64,000 nt of DNA from Pseudomonas sp. AN-1 (GCF_034057115.1 NZ_CP139195.1:3162001-3226000), one strand, 5' to 3'. Counted from the first letter of the stretch, positions 42,097-51,053 are shown. Made by a program: numbers and translations. The notes: generated by a model not told the origin, from the sequence alone.

Positions 42097-43086
42097 TCAG
42101 ACAGTAACTACGATCTTGCCGATCTGCTGATTGGCCTCAAGGAAACGGTGGGCTTCCTGGATGTCGCTAAGGGCAAATGTCTTGGCGATGATCGGGCGCA
42201 GTGCACCAGACTTCAGTCCTTGGAGAATAAAAGCTTTGGCACGCTCCAGGGCTTCTGGGTCGGCCACGATTTCTGCATAGAGATAGCCCTTCAGGGTTAG
42301 GCTTTTGCCCAGCACGGTAAACAGCGGGAAAGGCGTTGGCTCTGGGCTGAGTGCACCGTACTCCAACAAAATACCTCCACGGGCCATGCTTTGCGTTAGG
42401 GGCTCGAAGGAGGGGCCGCCAACTGGGTCGAATACAACACGAGCACCTTGCCCGGCAGTGATGGCCATCACTCGCTCTACGATGTCCTCTTCGTCGCTCA
42501 CGATTACATGCGCCGCACCGGCATCCAGCAGGGCCTGTTTTTTCGCGCGGGTTCGTGTGATCGCAATCGATGTGGCTCCGACCATGCGAGCCATTTGGAA
42601 GGCTGCCAGACCGACACTGCTTGATGCTGCGGTGATAATCACAAAGTCACCTTGTTTCAACGTTGCTTGCTCGATTAGCGCCCCCCAGGCGGTGACGTAC
42701 TGCATCCAGGACGCAGCAGCCTCTTCGAAGGACAGGCCCTCAGGGCTCTTTACCACCAGATGAGCCGGTACATTGGCCAGTTCGCCGTAGGTGCCCCAGC
42801 GAGCGATATCCAATGGAGGGATTAGAGCGACGGCATCGCCAACCTTTGTCTCGGTTACGTCGCTACCGACTGCGACCACGATGCCAGCGGCCTCATAGCC
42901 CAAGCGGCTCGGGAACTCGGCCTCCTGTAGATACGCATGGTTGCGAAACATCACTTCGGCACGGTTCAGGCCAATAGCTTTGACGCAAATCTGCACCTCG
43001 TTTGCTGCCGGCGCCGGCACGTCCAGATCTTCCAGCTTCAGAACGCTGGCGTCACCGTATTCATGAATTCTGACAATGCGTGCCAT
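42097..43086 (-). CDS. Zinc-independent MDR alcohol dehydrogenase / quinone oxidoreductase
   Basis: A 329-residue medium-chain dehydrogenase/reductase. The groES-like N-terminus starts MARIVRIHEYGDASVLKLED; the Rossmann segment is DFVIITAASSSVGLAAFQMARMVGA (residues ~140-165). The structural zinc cysteines are absent, as in the quinone oxidoreductase branch. It probably reduces quinones or enones with NADPH. ATG 43086 begins the conserved fold; the frame extends upstream without similarity. It is flanked by IS66 and ISL3 remnants, so its regulator may have been lost. Confidence 0.88.
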   Translation of the reverse strand: MARIVRIHEYGDASVLKLEDLDVPAPAANEVQICVKAIGLNRAEVMFRNHAYLQEAEFPSRLGYEAAGIVVAVGSDVTETKVGDAVALIPPLDIARWGTYGELANVPAHLVVKSPEGLSFEEAAASWMQYVTAWGALIEQATLKQGDFVIITAASSSVGLAAFQMARMVGATSIAITRTRAKKQALLDAGAAHVIVSDEEDIVERVMAITAGQGARVVFDPVGGPSFEPLTQSMARGGILLEYGALSPEPTPFPLFTVLGKSLTLKGYLYAEIVADPEALERAKAFILQGLKSGALRPIIAKTFALSDIQEAHRFLEANQQIGKIVVTV

Positions 43087-43264
43087 TACGGATACCTCGC
43101 TTTTGAATGGGCTTCGAAGTGCGCGGGGAAAAGTCTGCGGCTGCTCGAAGGGTGACGAAAATTTAGGTTCTTCGCGGGATCGTGGGGAAGAGTGGATTGA
43201 CAGACAGGGAAACAGGTAAATTGGCAGTCGCCAAACACACCAACGCCTGCCCCCTGCTGTCATC

Positions 43265-43456
43265 GTGCATCCTATTGATCTTGCCGCTTTCTGGCCAGGC
43301 TACGACGTCGTAGCCTGCAGCCATTCCGCCGAAAACACCCTCACGCTGACCCTCGAACCCCGAGCGGCCGACTTGCCTCGCTGTGGTCGCTGTCAGCAGC
43401 CCAGCCCTCTGATCCATGACCGGCGCATTCGCCTCATTCGCGACCGGGATCAGTAG
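43265..43456 (+). pseudogene. ISL3-family transposase N-terminal remnant
   Basis: 63 codons reading HPIDLAAFWPGYDVVACSHS, then a zinc-binding CGRCQQPSPLIHD segment, typical of the N-terminus of ISL3 transposases. It ends abruptly where an IS3 remnant begins on the other strand (about 43450). Confidence 0.75.
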
Positions 43457-43618
43457 ACCACTACACGGGCGACCTCGGCCACGGACAGGTTGACCGGTGG
43501 CAGCAGCTTCTTCAGCAGGGCAGCTTTTCGTTCAGCAGAGTAACGCGGCATTGCATGGCTCTTTCCGCCCCCGGGGTTCAGTTTGGGTGAATCCGATCAG
43601 GCGACAACTATCCTGACA
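43450..43618 (-). pseudogene. IS3-family left end with truncated orfA
   Basis: On the minus strand an IS terminus TGTCAGGATAGTTGTCGCC (43618-43600) is followed by an ATG (43551) and 33 codons MPRYSAERKAALLKKLLPPV..., the helix-turn-helix start of an IS3-type OrfA. It is cut at the junction with the ISL3 remnant. Confidence 0.7.
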
Positions 43619-43686
43619 CCGGGGGCCGTAGCCGGCACCGCAGCGCGTCTCCACATCGAGATCCACCCGCAGGTGCCTTGCTTGGC

Positions 43687-44430
43687 TTAGAACTCCTGCA
43701 CCGTCGGGCGCAGCACGATCTCGTTGATGTCGACATCGGCAGGCTGCTCGATGGCGAAGGCTATAGCGCGTGCCACCGACTCGGCAGGAATGGCCTGCTG
43801 GTAGAAGTCGACCACGAAATCGCGGCTGGCTTGGTGGGAGCTACCGAACTTGAGCTCGGAATCGACGGCACCCGGCTCGATGGTGGTGGTCCGAATACGA
43901 CCGCCAACCTCATGGCGCAGCCCCTCGGAAATAGCGCGAACTGCGAACTTAGTGCCGCTGTAGACCGTACCGCCTGGGCTGAATACCTTCAGGCCGGCGA
44001 CCGAGGCGATATTGATGAAATGACCGCTGTTTTGCTGTTGGAACACCGGCAGCGCGGCCGCAACCCCATACAGCAATCCCTTGATGTTGATGTCGATCAT
44101 GCGGTCCCACTCGTCCACACGCCCCTCGCTCAGGGGCGCGATAGCCATCAGACCGGCGTTGTTGACCAGCACGTCGAGGCGGCCGAAGGTGTCCACCGCG
44201 CCCTGGATCAGCGCCTTGATATCATCCTGGGAGGTGACATCGGTCTGGTAGGCAACCGCCTGGCCACCTGCGGCCACCAGCTCCGTTACCAAGGCATCCA
44301 GTTTGTCCTTGCGACGCGCCGCCAGGACGACCCGAGCCCCGAGGGCCGCCAGATGGCGGGCCGTGGCTTCGCCCAAACCGCTGCTGGCTCCAGTGATGAT
44401 CACCACTTTTCCGGAAATGTTGTTGCTCAT
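43687..44430 (-). CDS. Short-chain dehydrogenase/reductase (SDR)
   Basis: A 247-residue classical SDR: cofactor motif TGASSGLG (residues ~13-20), NNAG at ~90, and catalytic YSGTKFA (YxxxK). The basic residues ARRKDK after strand 2 suggest NADPH preference. Its substrate is unknown. ATG 44430 gives the usual short N-terminus. It is divergent from a LysR gene at 44571, with a strong palindrome between them, so the LysR protein probably controls it. Confidence 0.92.
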   Translation of the reverse strand: MSNNISGKVVIITGASSGLGEATARHLAALGARVVLAARRKDKLDALVTELVAAGGQAVAYQTDVTSQDDIKALIQGAVDTFGRLDVLVNNAGLMAIAPLSEGRVDEWDRMIDINIKGLLYGVAAALPVFQQQNSGHFINIASVAGLKVFSPGGTVYSGTKFAVRAISEGLRHEVGGRIRTTTIEPGAVDSELKFGSSHQASRDFVVDFYQQAIPAESVARAIAFAIEQPADVDINEIVLRPTVQEF

Positions 44431-44537
44431 GTTGCGAACCTCATCGTGACAGGCTGGATGGCACCGGGAGATGTTCCTAGCCTGCGAGCACAGTAGATCC
44501 ACAGCGAATCTCAATAAATGGAAATTTTTGGATTAAG

Positions 44538-44558
44538 CTATTCCTAATTCAGGAATAG
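44538..44558. promoter_or_regulatory. Palindromic operator between SDR and LysR genes
   Basis: CTATTCCT-AATTC-AGGAATAG is a perfect 8-bp inverted repeat with a T-N11-A core, the LysR-type binding pattern, 12 bases before the LysR start. It is the obvious candidate for shared control of the divergent pair. Confidence 0.7.
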
Positions 44559-44570
44559 AAGGGGTAACCC

Positions 44571-45476
44571 ATGCTCAATCGCATGGAGATGGTCAGGATC
44601 TTTTGCGCCGCAGCCGAGTCCGGCAGTTTTCGCGAAGCCGCCACACGGTTGGGCATTTCTCCGCAGGGGGTCACGCGCGCCGTTCAGGCGCTGGAAGCTG
44701 AGTTGGGCGAGCCGCTGTTCCACCGCAATACCCGGCAGGTGCACATCACCGCCTTTGGCCAGGGCTATGCGCAGGAAGCCCGCTCGGCCCTCGAGCACTT
44801 CGATGCACTGTTTCGCTCACACCGCAGTGAACCCGAGCTTTCAGGCCGTATCGGGATCACCGCACCGCAAACCATTGGCCGACACTACCTGATTCCGTTT
44901 CTGCAGCCGCTGATGGCGGCTCATCCGAACCTGCAGTTCCACTTGCGGTTGGAAGACCAGATGACTGACTCGGTGGAGGCTCAGATCGACATCGGTATCC
45001 GGGTTGGCTTGATACGCGACCGTCGCTACGTTGCGAAGGCACTGGCACCAGTTCCCATGCATGTGGTTGCCAGCCCGGAACTGATCAACCGGACCGGCGT
45101 GCCGCGCTCGACTCAGGCGCTGGACGCCTGTCCGGTGTCGGCGTTGATCGACCAACGCAATGGCAGACCCTGGCCGTGGCTGTTTGCCGACGGCCAGAGC
45201 TTCAGCCCCCGGCAACCGGTGCTGATCTGCGACGACGCCGATACCGAGTTGGAGGCAATTCTGTCCGGCGCGTGCTTTGGCCAGATCCCGTCCTACCTGG
45301 CCAGCCCCTTCGTCCGCAGCGGCAGGTTGATAAGGGTGCTGGACGACCTTGCCCCGCCACCCTGGGACTTGTTCATCTACCGCCCACAGCAGGGGCCCGT
45401 ACCACGTCGAGTGCGCCTAGTGTTCGATCATCTGACTGACGCATTTCGGGACTCGCAACGTTTTCCTTGCGGCTGA
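44571..45476 (+). CDS. LysR-family transcriptional regulator
   Basis: A 301-residue LysR regulator: N-terminal winged helix (MVRIFCAAAESGSFREAATRLGISPQGVTRAVQALEAELGEPLFHR) and a periplasmic-binding-like effector domain. It resembles the CrgA/DsdC-like group that commonly controls nearby oxidoreductases. Its divergent neighbour is the SDR gene; the palindrome at 44538-44558 is the probable binding site. The ligand is unknown. Confidence 0.92.
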   Translation: MLNRMEMVRIFCAAAESGSFREAATRLGISPQGVTRAVQALEAELGEPLFHRNTRQVHITAFGQGYAQEARSALEHFDALFRSHRSEPELSGRIGITAPQTIGRHYLIPFLQPLMAAHPNLQFHLRLEDQMTDSVEAQIDIGIRVGLIRDRRYVAKALAPVPMHVVASPELINRTGVPRSTQALDACPVSALIDQRNGRPWPWLFADGQSFSPRQPVLICDDADTELEAILSGACFGQIPSYLASPFVRSGRLIRVLDDLAPPPWDLFIYRPQQGPVPRRVRLVFDHLTDAFRDSQRFPCG

Positions 45477-45524
45477 GTTACAGCTGGAGTTGGATCAGCT
45501 CAATTGATGTTGGCCGCTTGGTGA

Positions 45525-45833
45525 TCAGGCCGATACCTGTTCAAGGAATATCAGTTGCAACGGCTCTTGCAGCAGATCATCTGCCGTGGCGGCAAATCGC
45601 TGAAAGTAAGGCATCGAAAAATGCGCATCCAGCGCCGCCTGATCCCTGAAAGCCTCGCGCATGTAGAAAGTGCCCTGCTCGTCACGCTGCTCGAACAACA
45701 CATAATCGAGATTGCCCGGCTCTGCGCGGGTCGGCTCTATCAGCGTCAGCAATTCTTCTTTCAATGCCTGTTCTTTGCCTGCCTTGGCCTTGAGCACGGC
45801 AATTGATACCAACACGTTACTGGACGTATTCAT
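45525..45833 (-). CDS. Antibiotic biosynthesis monooxygenase (ABM)-fold protein
   Basis: A 102-residue single ABM-fold protein (VSIAVLKAKAGKEQALKEELLTLIEPTRAEPGNLDYVLFEQ; FYMREAFRDQAALDAHFSMPYFQRF), like YgiN quinol monooxygenases. Such proteins are cofactor-free and act on quinols or related small molecules. ATG 45833 has GGAGAG at good spacing. It lies 84 bases downstream of an MDR gene on the same strand, and the pair suggests linked quinone chemistry. Confidence 0.88.
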   Translation of the reverse strand: MNTSSNVLVSIAVLKAKAGKEQALKEELLTLIEPTRAEPGNLDYVLFEQRDEQGTFYMREAFRDQAALDAHFSMPYFQRFAATADDLLQEPLQLIFLEQVSA

Positions 45834-45917
45834 CGTCAACTCTCCAACATAAAAAACGGCAAGTGATGCCGCAGGCGGTTCAACGGGCCCGCAGGCGAGC
45901 CCGTCTGATGAGTGAAA

Positions 45918-46925
45918 TCAGAAACCTTCGAGAACGATCTTGCCCCGGGCCTTGCCGCTCTCGATCAGCGCATGGGCACGACGCATGTTTGCCGCATTGA
46001 TCGCACCAAAGTGCTCGCCCACGGTAGTTTGCAGAACACCTTGGTCAATCAGAGCGCTGACCCGATTGAGCAGGTGATACTGATTAATCATGTCCGGGGT
46101 TTCGTACAGCGAGCGGGTGAACATCAGCTCCCAATGCAATGACAGCGACTTTCGCTTGAGCGGCATCACATCGAGGGTTTCGGGATCGTCAATCACACCC
46201 AGACGCCCCTGTGGCTTGAGCACGTCGATCAGTTGTGCAAAGTGTTGTTCGGTGTGGGTTAGGCTGGCGACATAGTCGATCTCCGGCACACCGAGCGCTT
46301 GCAACTGTGCGAGCAGTGGCTGGCTGTGATCGATCACGTGATGCGCGCCCAACTGCCGCACCCAATCAGCGGTTTCCTGGCGTGAGGCGGTACCAATGAC
46401 GGTAAGGCGGGTCAACTTTCGGGCCAGTTGCACCAGCATCGAACCGACGCCGCCAGCCGCTCCAGTGATCAACAGGCACTTGCCCTCCCCCGTACCCTCG
46501 ACGACACCGAGCCGGTCAAACAACAATTCCCAGGCCGTGATCGAGGTCAATGGCAACGCTGCCGCATCGGCGGCACTCAATGAATGAGGCTTGTGCCCGA
46601 CGATCCGCTCATCGACCAAATGGAATTCGCTGTAGCTGCCGGTGCGGGCAATCGAGCCGGCATAGAACACTTCATCGCCCGGCTGAAACAGCGTCACTTC
46701 AGCGCCGACCTCGCGGACAATGCCTGTGGCGTCCCAGCCGAGGATTTTCGGTTCTTTTGTGAAAGTTCCGGCGCGCACCTTGGTATCCACCGGATTCACT
46801 GATACCGCGCGAACTTCGACCAGCAGATCCCGAGGGCCAGGCGTGGGCCGCGGGAGACTGATGTCGATCAATGCTTGTGGGTTGTCGATGGGCAACGCGT
46901 GCTGGGTAAAGCTGATGGCTTTCAT
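45918..46925 (-). CDS. MDR zinc-type alcohol dehydrogenase-like protein (quinone oxidoreductase class)
   Basis: A 335-residue MDR enzyme beginning KAISFTQHALPIDNPQALID, with VNPVDTKVRAG, GWDATGIVREVG and the nucleotide-binding GKCLLITGAAGGVGSMLVQLARKL. It belongs to the zinc-lacking enoyl/quinone reductase group. Together with the downstream ABM-fold gene it forms a small operon, divergent from a LysR gene at 47035. Substrate unknown; quinone or electrophile reduction is likely. Confidence 0.9.
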   Translation of the reverse strand: MKAISFTQHALPIDNPQALIDISLPRPTPGPRDLLVEVRAVSVNPVDTKVRAGTFTKEPKILGWDATGIVREVGAEVTLFQPGDEVFYAGSIARTGSYSEFHLVDERIVGHKPHSLSAADAAALPLTSITAWELLFDRLGVVEGTGEGKCLLITGAAGGVGSMLVQLARKLTRLTVIGTASRQETADWVRQLGAHHVIDHSQPLLAQLQALGVPEIDYVASLTHTEQHFAQLIDVLKPQGRLGVIDDPETLDVMPLKRKSLSLHWELMFTRSLYETPDMINQYHLLNRVSALIDQGVLQTTVGEHFGAINAANMRRAHALIESGKARGKIVLEGF

Positions 46926-47015
46926 GGAGACTCGCTGTCGAAGGGTTGATGCATTCACTTGCGGCAATCTTCGACTTCCCATGGACAAAGAAAAACAAGC
47001 AGAATGCGCCAACAC

Positions 47016-47034
47016 TTTCACTTCAGGAGTGAAA
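47016..47034. promoter_or_regulatory. Palindrome over the LysR ribosome-binding site
   Basis: TTTCACT-TCAGG-AGTGAAA, a perfect 7-bp inverted repeat ending one base before the LysR ATG and containing its AGGAG. It may be a LysR operator used for autorepression, or an RNA hairpin occluding the ribosome site. Confidence 0.5.
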
Positions 47035-48009
47035 ATGATCCGCATCGATGATCTTGGTTTATTCATCCGCAGCGCCGCGCTGGGCAGTTTCACCGCAGCG
47101 GCGCTGGAGGCTGATCTGCTGCCTGGTCAGGTCGCTGCCGCCATCAAACGTCTGGAACGCGAACTGGACGTGCGCCTATTCGCCCGTACGACGCGCAGCC
47201 TGCGATTGACTGCCGAGGGCGAGCAATATCTGCCCACCGCCCACTCAGTGCTAGAGACCCTGCAGCAAGGCAAGGAAAACCTGCGGGGTGAGAACACCAC
47301 GCTGCGGGGCGTGCTGCAAGTGACAGCGCCGTCCGATCTGGGGCGCAACATACTGCTGCCGTGGCTGACGCTGTTCCGCCGTCAGCATCCTGAATTGACG
47401 TTGCGTTTTTTCCTGTCGGACCAGATGGCCAATCTGTTTCGCGACCCGGTGGACGTGGCGATTCGCTACGGTCCAAATGAAGACGCCAACTACGTGGCAC
47501 TGCCGCTTGCACCTCGGAACCAGCGGGTGCTGGTTGCCTCGCCGGAGTATGTGCAACGCTGCGGTTCTCCCCAAACACCGGATGACTTGAGCAAGCATTC
47601 CTGCCTGCTCTATCTGCAAAATGGCCGGGTCTACGACAAGTGGAACCTGGGCGGGCAAACCGTGCAGGTTTCGGGACCGTTGTTCAGCGATGACGCTGAT
47701 GTCGTGCGGCGCTGGTCATTGGAGGGTGAAGGTATCGCCTACAAATCCTGGCTGGATGTCAGTGCAGATATCGCCGCAGAGCGTCTGCTTGTGCTGCTGC
47801 CGGATTATCCTGGCGAAGCGTCACCGTTGAGTCTGGTGTGCCCGCATCGCAAGCAGATCAGCCCTGCGGTTTCTCAGCTTCACACGTGGCTGAGTAGCCA
47901 GTTTTCTGCTCTGGAGACTCGCGCCGCCGTACATCCAGCTCCTCGCACGGCGCAGTCGGAACGTCCGGTAACCCCTGTAAGGTCTCTCGGCTGCTCTCGC
48001 CGAGGATGA
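47035..48009 (+). CDS. LysR-family transcriptional regulator
   Basis: A 324-residue LysR regulator: MIRIDDLGLFIRSAALGSFTAAALEADLLPGQVAAAIKRLERELDVRLF is the DNA-binding helix-turn-helix, followed by a normal effector domain. The last ~25 residues after LSSQFSALETRAA (to LGCSRRG) do not look family-like and run into the IS5 remnant, so the native C-terminus was probably altered by insertion. The protein is likely still functional. It is divergent from the MDR-ABM pair it presumably regulates. Confidence 0.88.
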   Translation: MIRIDDLGLFIRSAALGSFTAAALEADLLPGQVAAAIKRLERELDVRLFARTTRSLRLTAEGEQYLPTAHSVLETLQQGKENLRGENTTLRGVLQVTAPSDLGRNILLPWLTLFRRQHPELTLRFFLSDQMANLFRDPVDVAIRYGPNEDANYVALPLAPRNQRVLVASPEYVQRCGSPQTPDDLSKHSCLLYLQNGRVYDKWNLGGQTVQVSGPLFSDDADVVRRWSLEGEGIAYKSWLDVSADIAAERLLVLLPDYPGEASPLSLVCPHRKQISPAVSQLHTWLSSQFSALETRAAVHPAPRTAQSERPVTPVRSLGCSRRG

Positions 48010-48428
48010 CCACTACACTGCGCTTTTTGCTGTCGCCGGGTCAGGCCAGCGACATCTCGAATGCTCAGGCACTCCTGGATCAGGTTCGCATCCCCGGAAA
48101 GCAAGGCCGGCCTCGCAAGCGCTGCCGCTGGTTGCTGGCAGACAAGGGCTACGATGCCGAGCACTTGCGCCAGTACTGCGACCGTTACCGGATACAGCCT
48201 GTGACTCCGCTGAGAACCATGAAGCGCAAGCCCAAACCGGGACTACCACGGCTGTTCGACCGCCCGAAATACCGGCAGCGCAACATCATCGAGCGGATGT
48301 TCGGCTGGCTGAAGGAGAGCCGCAGGATCGGCACTCGCTACGACAAGCTGGCAAGAAGCTTTGCCGCAATGGTCACGCTGGCTTGCACGCTGCGGTGCCT
48401 ACGGCAGTACTTTTCGTACAGAACCTAG
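48006..48428 (+). pseudogene. IS5-family transposase, C-terminal remnant
   Basis: About 140 codons of the DDE half of an IS5-group transposase: LRFLLSPGQASDISNAQALL, ADKGYDAEHLRQ (second Asp) and RNIIERMFGWLKESRRIGTRYDKLA (the Glu region). The N-terminal half and first Asp are missing, so it is inactive. It lies between a LysR gene and an ArsR gene and has probably altered the end of the former. Confidence 0.88.
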
Positions 48429-48730
48429 ATCTTTTCTTGCAGCACTTTGAAAAAGGCATCGATATTTTCGTCGTGGCGTTTGTAATAGGTCCAAGGGCCT
48501 ATCCGCTGCGAGGTTACCAGGTGCGCGCGCTGCAGGGATGTGAGGTAAAGCGATGTAGTGGACTGCGAAAGGCCGGTGCGCTCCTGGATGATGCTGACGC
48601 ACACGCCTACTGTTTCCGGGTCGACTTCCTGCTCGGGAAAGTTCGTCCTGGGATCCTTGAGCCAATTGAGGATGTCAAGGCGCATCGGGTTCGCCAAGGC
48701 TTTCAGGGCTTCGTTGATGTCAATGTTCAT
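48425..48730 (-). CDS. ArsR-family transcriptional regulator
   Basis: A 101-residue winged-helix regulator: MNIDINEALKALANPMRLDILNWL and RTGLSQSTTSLYLTSLQRAHLVTSQRIGPWTYYKRH. No clustered metal-binding cysteines are seen (a single Cys in VGVCVSII), so it may sense a redox or organic signal. It lies downstream of the LLM and ene-reductase genes on the same strand. A GATAT-TACG-ATATC inverted repeat upstream of its start suggests autoregulation. The homologous motif appears upstream of the ene-reductase. Confidence 0.88.
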   Translation of the reverse strand: MNIDINEALKALANPMRLDILNWLKDPRTNFPEQEVDPETVGVCVSIIQERTGLSQSTTSLYLTSLQRAHLVTSQRIGPWTYYKRHDENIDAFFKVLQEKI

Positions 48731-48755
48731 AAGGTTTTCGATACCTATTTTTCGC

Positions 48756-48769
48756 GATATTACGATATC
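48756..48769. promoter_or_regulatory. GATAT-N4-ATATC inverted repeat upstream of arsR-type gene
   Basis: GATAT TACG ATATC lies 26 bases upstream of the ArsR start, in an otherwise unremarkable 137-bp gap. It is a probable operator for the ArsR protein. Confidence 0.5.
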
Positions 48770-48867
48770 TTCCTCGTTCGCACGGAAAATTGGAAGGCAT
48801 CGACGTGACCTCTGCGGTCCGTTTGTCGCGAGGCAAGATGATTCCTGATTGCAGTCCCATTGCCCTG

Positions 48868-49851
48868 TCAGCTCAGTTTGCCAGACACCTGTGCGCCGAA
48901 GTGCGGAACGATGTGCGTGCCGAGCTCTTCGATAACGTCGACTGCTGAGCGTTTGCCATACTTCAGGTTAAGGATGACATGGTCAACGCCGATTTCCTGG
49001 AGCTTCTCCAGCAAGGTTCGCAGGTGGTCACGCCCCAGGCGAAATCCTAGGTGAATGGGGGAGGGTGGTGTGGACGGGCGTGCATCGAGGTCGATGTAAA
49101 GCGACTGTATGAACGGCTTGTAGACCGGGCCGCACTCGGTCATGACCTGTTGTCTCCAGTCATCCACGATCATCCGCTGTATTTTCGGAGGACGTGGATA
49201 GTTGATCCATCCGTGGCTTTCGCGCGCGATCCAATCCAACGACTGGCGACTGTGGCCGGTCACGAAAAGTGGGATTTGACGAGTCGTGGGCTTGGGGATG
49301 AGGTCAGCCCCCAGCAATTCACCGCCATTCCAGCGAATGGGCTCGAAGTAGGTGCTATGGGTCTGGCGTATCACTTCGCAGCGTTCTCGAAAGACCTCGG
49401 CACGCTTTTCGGGATTAACGTTGAATGCGGGGAACTCCACCGGACGGTCGCCCGAAGCCACCCCTAGAAGCAAGCGGCCGTCGCTCAACTGATCGACGCT
49501 CGCCGCGGCCTTTGCCGTGTGCAAGGGATTACGCAAAGTAAGGGCGATGGAGGCGGTACCTAGTGCGATTTTTGTTGTATGGGCTGCCATGTAGCCCAGA
49601 TACACCCAGGGGTCGAAAACCTGGCCGACATCGCCGAAGCTTGGGTCCCTGAGTGGGACGTCGCGAAACCAGAGCGCCGAAAAACCAAGTGCCTCTGCAC
49701 GTTTGGCCAGCGCGACCTGATCTAGCATGCTCGGTGTATCACCTTCGAAAGCCTCCAGGGGAAAGAACAGCCCAAGGCTTAGATGACCCTGCCTGAAGGT
49801 TCGTTTGAATCCCCTATGCTCTTGGTAGGGGATCGTGCTCGGTTGGTACAT
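48868..49851 (-). CDS. LLM-class flavin-dependent oxidoreductase
   Basis: A 327-residue luciferase-like monooxygenase (F420/FMN TIM barrel). LSLGLFFPLEAFEGDTPSML, GFSALWFRDVPLRDPSFGDVGQVFDPWVYLGYMAAHT, ALGTASIALTLRNPLHTAKAAASVDQLSDGRLLLGVASGD and a C-terminal VDHVILNLKYGKRS are typical of the YxeK/MsnO type. The reaction is unknown; it may use FMN from a partner reductase. It is encoded 66 bases downstream of the ene-reductase on the same strand. Confidence 0.9.
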   Translation of the reverse strand: MYQPSTIPYQEHRGFKRTFRQGHLSLGLFFPLEAFEGDTPSMLDQVALAKRAEALGFSALWFRDVPLRDPSFGDVGQVFDPWVYLGYMAAHTTKIALGTASIALTLRNPLHTAKAAASVDQLSDGRLLLGVASGDRPVEFPAFNVNPEKRAEVFRERCEVIRQTHSTYFEPIRWNGGELLGADLIPKPTTRQIPLFVTGHSRQSLDWIARESHGWINYPRPPKIQRMIVDDWRQQVMTECGPVYKPFIQSLYIDLDARPSTPPSPIHLGFRLGRDHLRTLLEKLQEIGVDHVILNLKYGKRSAVDVIEELGTHIVPHFGAQVSGKLS

Positions 49852-49917
49852 GCTTAACTTCCTCGGTCAGCAAACGCTGAGCCACGCCCCTGAGTTATGG
49901 GGCGTGGCTCTGAGCGT

Positions 49918-51042
49918 TTAGGATTTATAAGTCGGGTAGTCGGTGTAGCCCTTATCGGTACCGCCGTACATGCTGCTTGGATCAACTGGGTTAAGCGGCC
50001 AGTTGTTGGCGATACGAGCGGGCAGGTCGGGGTTCGCAATGAAGGGGCGGCCAAAAGCGATCAGGTCGCCCCAGCCAGCTTTTATCACGCGATTTCCTCG
50101 TTCAGCGGTGTACTTGCCGGCATAGATAATCTTGCCGCTGAAGGTCTTACGAACAGCTTCCCGGAACGTCTCAGGCAACTCGGGTGCGTTTTCCCAATCG
50201 GCTTCGGCGAGCGACAGGTAGGCAATGCCCACTTCCTCGAGGATCTTCACTGCCTCGATGTAGGTTTGATGAGGATCTTCTTCGACCAGACCAAGGTAGA
50301 CGCGGTCTTCGTCTGTGGTCGCGAACAGCGGGGCGAAGCGAACGCCAACGCGCTCCTTGCCGACAACACCAGCAACGGCGAGGGTGATTTCGCGCAGGAA
50401 GCGAAGACGGTTCTGCAGCGAACCGCCATATTCATCATCACGCTGGTTGGTATGGGCCGAAATGAACTGGTTTACCAGGTACCCGTTCGCGCAGTGAAGC
50501 TCCACCCCGTCAAAACCTGCGTCCAAAGCATTTCGGGCTGCTTGGGCGTAGAGCTCAACCAGTTCCTTCACCTCCTTGGTGGACAGGGCTCGTGGGGTCG
50601 ATGGGTCGGCCAGTGCACCCGTGCCGGGGCCCGTTTCGATGAACACCTTGACGTTGTCCGCGCGGATGGCTGATGGCGCGACGGGCGCTTCACCACCGGG
50701 TTGCAGCGATGTGTGCGACACGCGGCCGACATGCCAAAGTTGAGCAAAGATCACACCCCCTTCGGCGTGAACGGCGTCGGTGATTTTGCGCCAGCCTTCA
50801 ATCTGCTCGGTGCTGTGAATACCAGGAGTCCAGGCGTAGCCCTGTCCACGAGGCTCGATCTGGGTGCCTTCGGTCACCATGAATCCCGCGCCAGTACGCT
50901 GGCGGTAATAGGTGGCCATGAGATCGTTCGGAATGTTGCCAGGCTGGGAGCTACGCGAACGGGTCAGCGGTGGCAAAACGATTCGGTTCTTGAGGCTGTA
51001 GGGCCCCAGTTGTACGGTTGTGAAGAGCGCGGACTGTATCAT
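49918..51042 (-). CDS. Old-yellow-enzyme-family alkene reductase (NemA-like)
   Basis: A 374-residue FMN flavoprotein. The OYE hallmarks are present: LKNRIVLPPLTRSRS, YYRQRTGAGFMVTEGTQI, FAQLWHVGRVSH, the substrate-binding HCANGYLVNQFISAHTNQRDDEYGGSLQNRLRF, and the C-terminal GRPFIANPDLPARI. It should reduce activated alkenes (enones, maleimides, nitroesters) with NAD(P)H. ATG 51042 is preferred to 51057 because AGGT precedes it. It leads the OYE-LLM-ArsR cluster. Confidence 0.93.
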   Translation of the reverse strand: MIQSALFTTVQLGPYSLKNRIVLPPLTRSRSSQPGNIPNDLMATYYRQRTGAGFMVTEGTQIEPRGQGYAWTPGIHSTEQIEGWRKITDAVHAEGGVIFAQLWHVGRVSHTSLQPGGEAPVAPSAIRADNVKVFIETGPGTGALADPSTPRALSTKEVKELVELYAQAARNALDAGFDGVELHCANGYLVNQFISAHTNQRDDEYGGSLQNRLRFLREITLAVAGVVGKERVGVRFAPLFATTDEDRVYLGLVEEDPHQTYIEAVKILEEVGIAYLSLAEADWENAPELPETFREAVRKTFSGKIIYAGKYTAERGNRVIKAGWGDLIAFGRPFIANPDLPARIANNWPLNPVDPSSMYGGTDKGYTDYPTYKS

Positions 51043-51053
51043 TTCGCTTACCT

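Noticed and set aside
41845-42300. 151-codon plus-strand frame over the IS66 remnant
   Set aside because: The minus strand reads a conserved IS66 end and the MDR gene, so the plus frame is a shadow.
49897-50673. 258-codon plus-strand frame opposite the ene-reductase
   Set aside because: Shadow of a gene with clear OYE motifs.
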